A stretch of DNA of 15,484 nt from an uncultured Chloroflexota bacterium (GTDB taxonomy: Bacteria; Chloroflexota; Chloroflexia; Chloroflexales; Roseiflexaceae): contig CALFIC010000061.1 in the NCBI GenBank assembly GCA_937876225.1, forward strand, positions 1 through 15,484, read 5' to 3'. The notes under the pieces are model-generated. The model searched no databases. It saw only the letters and a list, made by a program, of their open reading frames with translations, and was not told the DNA's origin. Numbering within the stretch: the first letter of the stretch is position 1; every line of letters begins with the position of its first letter. Positions 6,854 through 12,552 of this stretch are shown here, piece after piece. Position numbers and translations under genes: made by a program.

Positions 6854-8299
6854 ATGCGTTTATTATTTATTGCTGCTGAAGCAGCGCCCTTGATGAAGGT
6901 CGGCGGGTTGGCCGACGTGGCTGGCGCACTGCCGCGCCAATTACGCCACGACGGCGTCGATGCCGCACTGGTGATGCCCTTGTATCGCAAGATGCGCGCC
7001 GCAGTGGCGGGGCTTACGCCCATCACCGCCGGGTTTTTGGCGCTCGGTGAACGCCAAGAAGAGCTCCGTATTTATCTGGCACCCGATAGCGATGGCACAC
7101 CCCGCTATTTACTCGATATTCCCGCCGCCTTCGAACGAGATGCCGTCTACGGTGAATTCGACGACGACGCCCGCTTTATTTTGTTTGCCCGCGGCGTCAT
7201 GCACTTGATGCAACATCTACGTGAAGTCCTGCATTGGAACCCTGACGTCGTCCACGCCAACGATTGGCATACGGCCCTCGTGCTCACCTACATCCGCACA
7301 CGCTACGCCTATACCTTTGGGCATATCGCCACCGTCTTTACCATCCACAATCTGGCCTACCAAGGCGAATACGGCGGCTGGTCACGCCATTTGGCAGGGC
7401 TGGACGAATGGGGTGGAGTCGAGCATCATGCGGGTTTGCCCGGTGACACCTTTAACTTTATGGCGCGGGGGCTATTGTCTGCCGACATGATCAACACCGT
7501 CAGCCCTACCTATGCCAGCGAGATTTTGTCGCCGGCCTACGGCGAGCGCCTCGACGGGATTTTGCGCACCATGCGCGACCGCCATAGCGGAATTTTAAAC
7601 GGCATCGATACCGTATTTTTCAATCCTGCCACCGACCCCCAGATTGCCGCAACCTATAGTGTGAGTGATCTGAGCGGCAAATCGGCGTGTAAGGCTGCCT
7701 TGCGTCAGATTTTCAATCTGCCGACCGGCAAAAATCCCCCCATCGCGGCGATTGTGTCACGGCTGGCATCTCAAAAAGGCATCGATTTGCTCGATGCCGC
7801 CTTACCAGCGTTGTTTTCGTCCAGCGACATCCAGTTAGTCGTACTCGGCAGCGGCGAGCCGCATTGGGAGCAACGCATGCGTGAGCTCGCGGCGCGCTAC
7901 CCCGACCGTTTGGCCGTGCATGTCGGCTTTGACGCCGCCTTGGCCAATCGGATTTATGCCGGCTGTGATTTGTTTTTGATGCCGTCGCGCTTCGAGCCAG
8001 GTGGGCTGGGGCAATTGATTGCTATGCGCTACGGCGCCGTGCCCGTGGTACGGGCGGTCGGTGGGCTCAGCGACACGGTGCGCGAAGGGCCCAATGGTAA
8101 CGGATTCCGTTTTAGTGACTACACGCCCGAAGCTTTTTCTGAAGCCATCCAACGCGCCGTGCAGTGCTATCGCCAACCAGCCGAGTTCACCGCTATCCAA
8201 TTACACAACATGAGCGAGGATTACTCGTGGAATCGCTCTTCAAAGTCTTACATCCACCTCTATCAACAAGCCATCCAACATCGCAAGGGTACTTTATGA
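6854..8299 (+). CDS. glgA: Glycogen synthase (GT5 family)
   Basis: This 481-residue cytosolic enzyme extends alpha-1,4-glucan chains from ADP- or UDP-glucose. The length is normal for bacterial GlgA. The N-terminal signature KVGGL is at residues 15-19 and HANDWHT at 134-140. VSRLASQKG (301-309) supplies the Arg/Lys pair (Arg303, Lys308) equivalent to E. coli Arg300 and Lys305. The C-terminal donor-site block SRFEPGGLGQL (378-388) has Glu381 in place of E. coli Glu377. That block is usually EPCGL; here the Cys is Gly383. AVGGLSDTV follows as expected. The ATG at 6854 has a very strong AGGAGG (6843-6848) five bases away. The gene sits between the EamA transporter (29-base gap) and purE (4-base overlap), which suggests one operon. 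No branching enzyme or ADP-glucose pyrophosphorylase gene is in the window. Confidence 0.95.
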   Translation: MRLLFIAAEAAPLMKVGGLADVAGALPRQLRHDGVDAALVMPLYRKMRAAVAGLTPITAGFLALGERQEELRIYLAPDSDGTPRYLLDIPAAFERDAVYGEFDDDARFILFARGVMHLMQHLREVLHWNPDVVHANDWHTALVLTYIRTRYAYTFGHIATVFTIHNLAYQGEYGGWSRHLAGLDEWGGVEHHAGLPGDTFNFMARGLLSADMINTVSPTYASEILSPAYGERLDGILRTMRDRHSGILNGIDTVFFNPATDPQIAATYSVSDLSGKSACKAALRQIFNLPTGKNPPIAAIVSRLASQKGIDLLDAALPALFSSSDIQLVVLGSGEPHWEQRMRELAARYPDRLAVHVGFDAALANRIYAGCDLFLMPSRFEPGGLGQLIAMRYGAVPVVRAVGGLSDTVREGPNGNGFRFSDYTPEAFSEAIQRAVQCYRQPAEFTAIQLHNMSEDYSWNRSSKSYIHLYQQAIQHRKGTL

Positions 8300-8796
8300 G
8301 CGCACTCGTCGCCGTAGTGATGGGCTCACATTCGGACTGGGAGGTCATGCAACACTGCGTGGCGACCCTCGAAGCCCTCGGTGTCCCCTACGAAACCCAA
8401 GTGGTATCGGCGCACCGCACCCCCGATTTGCTGTTTTCCTTTGCCGAAAACGCCGCGGCCCGTGGCTTGCGGGTCATCATTGCCGGCGCCGGTGGCGCTG
8501 CCCACCTGCCCGGCATGTTGGCCGCCAAAACGTTGGTGCCGGTACTAGGCGTCCCCGTCCCCACCGGCGCCTTGAATGGCGTCGATGCGGTGTGGTCGAT
8601 ATTGCAGATGCCGGCAGGGGTACCTGTCGGCACCCTCGCTATCGGCAAAGCAGGTGCCATCAATGCGGCGCTCCTCGCCGCAGCCACCCTCGGCCACGAC
8701 CACCCCGCTATCGCCACTGCCCTCGCCAATCGCCGTCATGCCAATGCCCAAAAGGTGCTTGACAATCCCGATCCACGGACCCCACCAAATTCATAA
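8296..8796 (+). CDS. purE: N5-carboxyaminoimidazole ribonucleotide mutase, class I
   Basis: This 166-residue protein converts N5-CAIR to CAIR in purine biosynthesis. Class I PurE motifs are all present: GSHSDW (10-15), SAHRTP (38-43, with the catalytic-type His40) and AGAGGAAHLPGM (63-74). A later LNGVDAVWSILQMPAG block is also typical. The start is the ATG at 8296. It overlaps the glgA stop as ATGA and has AAGGG upstream inside glgA, so translation is probably coupled to glgA. A longer frame from 8164 only reads through glgA and is not credible. PurK, the usual partner making N5-CAIR, does not follow; AT-rich non-coding DNA does. The C-terminus (about 148-166) is a short polar extension. Confidence 0.95.
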   Translation: MSALVAVVMGSHSDWEVMQHCVATLEALGVPYETQVVSAHRTPDLLFSFAENAAARGLRVIIAGAGGAAHLPGMLAAKTLVPVLGVPVPTGALNGVDAVWSILQMPAGVPVGTLAIGKAGAINAALLAAATLGHDHPAIATALANRRHANAQKVLDNPDPRTPPNS

Positions 8797-8922
8797 TTAT
8801 GCAATACCACTGTTGCACCAAAAATTCATCACAATCCAGCTTATATTAATTCATACTCGTTACAGTCTTAATATAGTTTTAAATTTGCACTATGTTACGA
8901 AAAAATAACAGAAAATAGCAAT

Positions 8923-9000
8923 TTTTTATATAAAACCACACGATTACGTACCTATATACAGCACGTTTTCATATAAAAGCACACGATTACGTGCCTATAT
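8923..9000. repeat. Tandem 35-base direct repeat, operator-like
   Basis: The units 8923-8957 and 8966-9000 match in 32 of 35 positions with a 43-base period, close to four helical turns. The shared core is ATATAAAA, one variable base, CACACGATTACGT, one variable base, CCTATAT. The second copy has CACG/CGTG dyad symmetry. The location 128-205 bases before the start codon of a large secreted protein, just upstream of the probable promoter, suggests paired binding sites for a regulator. No equivalent was found upstream of the paralogue at 12553. Confidence 0.6.
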
Positions 9001-9010
9001 TTCGTTGTAT

Positions 9011-9055
9011 TGTAAATGCATTGTAAATAAAAAAGATATTTATACATGATATTAT
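9011..9055 (+). promoter_or_regulatory. Promoter-like cluster of the first pentapeptide/RCC1 gene
   Basis: Two TGTAAAT boxes (9011-9017 and 9022-9028, the second reading TGTAAATAAA) are followed 24 bases on by ATGATAT (9046-9052) and a TATTAT -10 candidate (9050-9055). Nearly the same order and spacing occurs before the paralogue (12450-12493), which is the main support. The region is AT-rich, so chance similarity is possible. Confidence 0.35.
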
Positions 9056-9127
9056 AAATAGCAGTACATCTCATGCACATCAAATATGCGACATACTCAT
9101 TGCGTGCACGAATACAAGGAACAGACT

Positions 9128-12076
9128 ATGAATTCAGCTGCTAAAATTACTCCCCGCCGTTGGCTCATGATGCTCATCGTGTTGCTGTGTGTCAGTGCAT
9201 TCACCCAATCGCTGATGCCAGCCCATGCCATGAGTAGCAACTGTAGCGCTCGTGGGGTCGGCGTTGATTTGAGTGGATGTGATTTACGGAGGCAAGATCT
9301 ATCAAACCTCGACCTCACCGGAGCAAATTTTCGTTCTGCCAACTTGACCGAAGCCAAGCTGAATTCGGGCACATACAACAACGCCGACTTCAGCGGTGCC
9401 ACACTCGTCTTGGTAGAAATCAACAATAGTTCTGTAACCAATGCCAATTTTACCGGGGCAACTGTTGGCATTGTCACAGGCATGACGGGGCAGGGGGCTG
9501 TACGACCTGGAAGCAATTTCAGTGGATCAAATTTTAGCACCGCAGATTTATATACTGCAATATTTAAATCCTCAAATTTGAGCAACACCAATTTTTATCA
9601 AGCGAACTTATCACATGCGGGTATACGCGATAGTATAGTTACCGGCGCAGATTTTCGGCTCGCAAATATGGAGCGTACAGGGCTTAGCAATAGCACGTTT
9701 ACGAATGCCGACTTCCGGGGTACAAATTTGACGAATGCGTATATAGGTGGCGGTACGTTTACAAATGCCAAATTTAATGGTACGAGCAATGCCACTGCCG
9801 CTAATTTTTACCAACTAAAAATAGAGTCATACCAGGATCCTAGCACTGCGACCGTGACGCGTCCTGATTTTACGGGGGCTGATTTTACAAACGTCAGTTT
9901 TGCAGATGTTTACCAATATCGAATTACAATGGCAAATTTCACATCAGCCATTATGACGGGCACGAATTGGAGTAATGGGGTAGTTTTTTATGGGGTTATC
10001 TTAGACGGCGCTAATTTTGCGAGTGTTCAAGCACCAGATATGATTTGGGATGTTGCTACCGTAAATAGCACCAAATATCCAGTGAGTTGTGTGGGGACCA
10101 ATTTCACCGATACAGTATTCGCCACAGCATTCAATGGTTTAGCAGTCAATCCCGATTATCCGGTTAATTGTTCAAATGCACTATTTACACGGGCAGATTT
10201 ATCCCAAGCGAGAATCTCACATATGAACTTCACGGGGGCGAGTTTCATTAGCGCAAACCTCACGCAGGCATATATAGGGGGGAGTGATTTTACCACGGCC
10301 AACTTCACCAACTTCACCAACACTAGCCTGTTTAGCGCTAGTAATTTCGAAACATATTATGCTGCCGATGGTACGATTTACCCCACAATCTGGCATAACA
10401 CCATCTGCCCTAACATGCAAAACACCAACATGTTCAATCCCGAAATCTGCTCATTGACTGCACCCACGATTACACCACTGGTTTCCCACACGCCATCAAA
10501 AACGCGAACGGCAAGTAATACCAAAACACCGAGTAACACCGCAACCAAGTCAAACACCAAAACGCCAAGCAACACTGCGACAAAATCAAATACCAAAACG
10601 CCAAGCAACACCGCGACACAAACCAATACTGCGACAGTCACACCCACACCAACCAAATCGAATACGGCGACACAAACCAGTACCCGTACCAACACACCGA
10701 CCCGCTCGAATACCAATACGCGCACCAATACACCCACGATAACCAATACACCCACGATAACCAATACACCTACGACAACCAATACACCGACATCAACAAG
10801 CACCAAGACAGCAACAAGTACCAAGACAGCAACAAGCACCAAGACAGCAACGAGTACTAAGACCCTGACTGCGACAAATACGTCTACACCGACCAACACA
10901 CCAACCATGGTTGTCCAAGAAGTCAGTGCCAGTGGTACCTATACCTGTGCCATGGCCGATAACACGGGCTGGTGTTGGGGTGCTAATGGCAACGGGCAAT
11001 TAGGCAATAAGGCCAACACCAATACCAAATTGCCGGTTAAAGTCCTCAAGAGCGATGGCACCACCCTCACCAATATGGTGCATGTCGTTGTGGGTGTGAA
11101 TAGTGGCCATAGCTGTGCCATCACCGATACCAACCTTTTGTGGTGCTGGGGGCTCAATGGATCGGGACAACTTGGCATTGGCACAGTGAGCAATGTCAAT
11201 GGCGCCGTACGTGTCAAAAAGAGTGCCAGCCTGACCCTCGACACCGTCAGTGCCGTCAGCCTAGGCGGTGAACATACCTGTGCCATCGTCGCAACCACCG
11301 TCTACTGCTGGGGCAATAGTATCTATGGTGAAACTGGCCTTGGTACTATTTCCACCAAAACCACCTATGCCACCGTGGTAACCAATGCAAACGGCACCCC
11401 ATTCACTGGGGTAAGTGAAGTCAGCGCCGGATTCCGCCACACCTGTGCGGTTAAATCGGGGAATGTCTGGTGCTGGGGGCTCGACCTACAAGGTCAACTC
11501 GGTGACGACACACTACGGGTAAACAAAACAAACCCCGTAAAAGTCGTGAAATTTGATGGTTCGACATTGAGTGATGTCACCCATGTGAGTAGCAGAGGTT
11601 TCCACACCTGCGCTATGACATCTACTGGCGAAATGTGGTGCTGGGGATTCAATCAATATGGACAAATCGGTGATGGCACCACGTCAGCAGGCACCGTTGG
11701 GAGCAACACCATGCCGCCAGGTCGCTCACGAGCGGTCCAGGTATTGCAGAGTGCCGGCACACCACTGACTGGGGTAACCGCGATCGCGGTCGGGTACAAC
11801 AATAGCTGTGCCCTGATTAGTGGTGCAGTCTGGTGTTGGGGGCTCAACGACAAAGGTCAACTCGGCGATGGCACCACGACTAACCGCCTCTATCCCGTTC
11901 GCGTCATCATGACCGACGGCACACCCCTCGCCAATGTCGACAACCTCAGTAGTGGGGGCCAGCATACCTGTGCCGTCGCGAATCAAAAAGCGCTCTGTTG
12001 GGGTGACAATAGTGCAGGGCAACTCGGTGACAACACCCTCATCAACAAACTACGAGCCTTTATCCTCGGGTTGTAA
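9128..12076 (+). CDS. Secreted modular protein: pentapeptide repeats, Thr-rich linker, seven-bladed RCC1 propeller
   Basis: This 982-residue protein is predicted to be exported. The ATG at 9128 follows AAGGAA; an in-frame ATG at 9086 would add 14 polar residues before the signal peptide. Residues 1-34 form a signal peptide (basic RR, hydrophobic core, AHA cleavage site). The mature N-terminus SSNCSARG, with Cys39 and Cys51, leads into A(N/D)Lxx-type pentapeptide repeats to about residue 420, closing with WHNTICP...PEIC (422-441). Residues about 447-592 are a Thr/Asn/Pro/Ser linker of 12- and 6-residue repeats. From 594 to the end are seven RCC1 repeats, each pairing (H/S)(T/S)CA with (W/Y/L)CWG and then GQLG, consistent with a complete propeller with a possible disulfide per blade. 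No LPXTG motif or C-terminal anchor is seen. A surface binding role is inferred; the ligand is unknown. Confidence 0.9.
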   Translation: MNSAAKITPRRWLMMLIVLLCVSAFTQSLMPAHAMSSNCSARGVGVDLSGCDLRRQDLSNLDLTGANFRSANLTEAKLNSGTYNNADFSGATLVLVEINNSSVTNANFTGATVGIVTGMTGQGAVRPGSNFSGSNFSTADLYTAIFKSSNLSNTNFYQANLSHAGIRDSIVTGADFRLANMERTGLSNSTFTNADFRGTNLTNAYIGGGTFTNAKFNGTSNATAANFYQLKIESYQDPSTATVTRPDFTGADFTNVSFADVYQYRITMANFTSAIMTGTNWSNGVVFYGVILDGANFASVQAPDMIWDVATVNSTKYPVSCVGTNFTDTVFATAFNGLAVNPDYPVNCSNALFTRADLSQARISHMNFTGASFISANLTQAYIGGSDFTTANFTNFTNTSLFSASNFETYYAADGTIYPTIWHNTICPNMQNTNMFNPEICSLTAPTITPLVSHTPSKTRTASNTKTPSNTATKSNTKTPSNTATKSNTKTPSNTATQTNTATVTPTPTKSNTATQTSTRTNTPTRSNTNTRTNTPTITNTPTITNTPTTTNTPTSTSTKTATSTKTATSTKTATSTKTLTATNTSTPTNTPTMVVQEVSASGTYTCAMADNTGWCWGANGNGQLGNKANTNTKLPVKVLKSDGTTLTNMVHVVVGVNSGHSCAITDTNLLWCWGLNGSGQLGIGTVSNVNGAVRVKKSASLTLDTVSAVSLGGEHTCAIVATTVYCWGNSIYGETGLGTISTKTTYATVVTNANGTPFTGVSEVSAGFRHTCAVKSGNVWCWGLDLQGQLGDDTLRVNKTNPVKVVKFDGSTLSDVTHVSSRGFHTCAMTSTGEMWCWGFNQYGQIGDGTTSAGTVGSNTMPPGRSRAVQVLQSAGTPLTGVTAIAVGYNNSCALISGAVWCWGLNDKGQLGDGTTTNRLYPVRVIMTDGTPLANVDNLSSGGQHTCAVANQKALCWGDNSAGQLGDNTLINKLRAFILGL
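10517..10624 (+). repeat. Three in-frame 36-base tandem repeats in linker
   Basis: Units 10517-10552, 10553-10588 and 10589-10624 encode NTKTPSNTATKS, the same again, then NTKTPSNTATQT. The second and third are nearly identical in DNA. The unit length is a multiple of three, so gain or loss of a unit would change linker length without breaking the frame. Confidence 0.85.
10727..10870 (+). repeat. Eight in-frame 18-base tandem repeats in linker
   Basis: Four units encode NTPTIT-like hexapeptides (10727-10744, 10745-10762, 10763-10780, 10781-10798). Four more encode STKTAT-like hexapeptides (10799-10816, 10817-10834, 10835-10852, 10853-10870). Within each set the first two or three units are identical or nearly so in DNA, showing recent slippage or recombination. 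The linker is mucin-like and a plausible O-glycosylation target, by analogy only. Confidence 0.85.
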
Positions 12077-12083
12077 CATCATC

Positions 12084-12142
12084 ACCGTAGCGATCATCCC
12101 CTCAGTATCGTGCTCCTGCATTGAGAGGATGATCGCTACGGT
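12084..12142. terminator. Long 21-bp stem-loop after the first pentapeptide/RCC1 gene
   Basis: Arms 12084-12104 and 12122-12142 are complementary at 20 of 21 positions, with a 17-base loop. The structure begins seven bases after the stop codon. No T-tract follows, so it is not a textbook intrinsic terminator. It could still end or protect the transcript, or be a remnant of a mobile palindrome. Confidence 0.5.
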
Positions 12143-12449
12143 CACCCCATCATAATTGCGTGAAAATAGCACATCCCTCCTACTACGCATGCATTAAATA
12201 ATATACTCACCTGCTTATACATGTTCACCTATCAAAATTGTGTGATGAATTATGTACAAACGTATTGCTATAAATCACATCTCGTATACACACAATATAT
12301 TTATTATTCGAGCAAACAAAAAATAAGTGAATTCTTTTTTGCCAAAACGAAAATACGAGTTTGTTATCTCACCATAACAATAAGCATTTTATTATTTTTT
12401 CATGGTCTAAAATTTTCTAATTAATTATTGTGATACTGTCATCTATAAA

Positions 12450-12493
12450 TGTAAATAATGTAAATAAAGAACCACATCTACTAATGATATAAT
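12450..12493 (+). promoter_or_regulatory. Promoter-like cluster of the second pentapeptide/RCC1 gene
   Basis: TGTAAAT boxes at 12450-12456 and 12459-12465 are followed 25 bases later by ATGATAT (12484-12490). This overlaps a perfect TATAAT -10 (12488-12493), 60 bases before the start codon. The arrangement parallels 9011-9055. No good -35 hexamer is seen, so activation by a regulator binding the TGTAAAT boxes is possible. Confidence 0.4.
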
Positions 12494-12552
12494 TTAAGTA
12501 TGTTTATCAATTTCTAATTTACAAACGCATAGTTATGCAAAAGGGGCTCTCA

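Larger units (their letters stand above)
8797..9127. other. AT-rich intergenic region upstream of first pentapeptide/RCC1 gene
   Basis: There is no convincing gene here. The stretch is far more AT-rich than the genes on its left. It contains a 35-base imperfect direct repeat (8923-8957 and 8966-9000), a promoter-like cluster (9011-9055) and the ribosome-binding site AAGGAA before the ATG at 9128. No clear terminator for purE was found; the small dyad TGCAA/TTGCA at 8800-8817 is too weak to call. Confidence 0.7.
12077..12552. other. AT-rich intergenic region between the two paralogues
   Basis: No gene is supported. The left end holds a long stem-loop (12084-12142). The remainder is very AT-rich and ends with promoter-like boxes (12450-12493) and the ribosome-binding site AAGGGG (12541-12546). 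A 67-codon open frame at 12221-12424 has no ribosome-binding site and an AT-driven composition, so it is not called. Confidence 0.7.

Noticed and set aside
8164..8295. N-terminal extension of PurE
   Set aside because: It lies inside glgA in another frame. The PurE family begins at the ATG at 8296, which has its own ribosome-binding site.
10517..10870. Tandem repeats considered as a CRISPR array
   Set aside because: Repeats are contiguous without unique spacers and stay in the protein frame.
10378..10908. Long minus-strand open frame of repeated VLVAV/VLVGV residues
   Set aside because: It is the antisense of the Thr-rich linker; its repetitiveness comes from the linker codons. The same applies to 13836-14159 and 14721-15455.
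12000..12076. Sortase or C-terminal anchor signal at the end of the first large secreted protein
   Set aside because: The sequence ends right after the seventh RCC1 repeat; there is no LPXTG, hydrophobic helix or basic tail.
12221..12424. 67-codon frame in the AT-rich spacer
   Set aside because: No ribosome-binding site, AT-driven residues only, and no recognisable motif.
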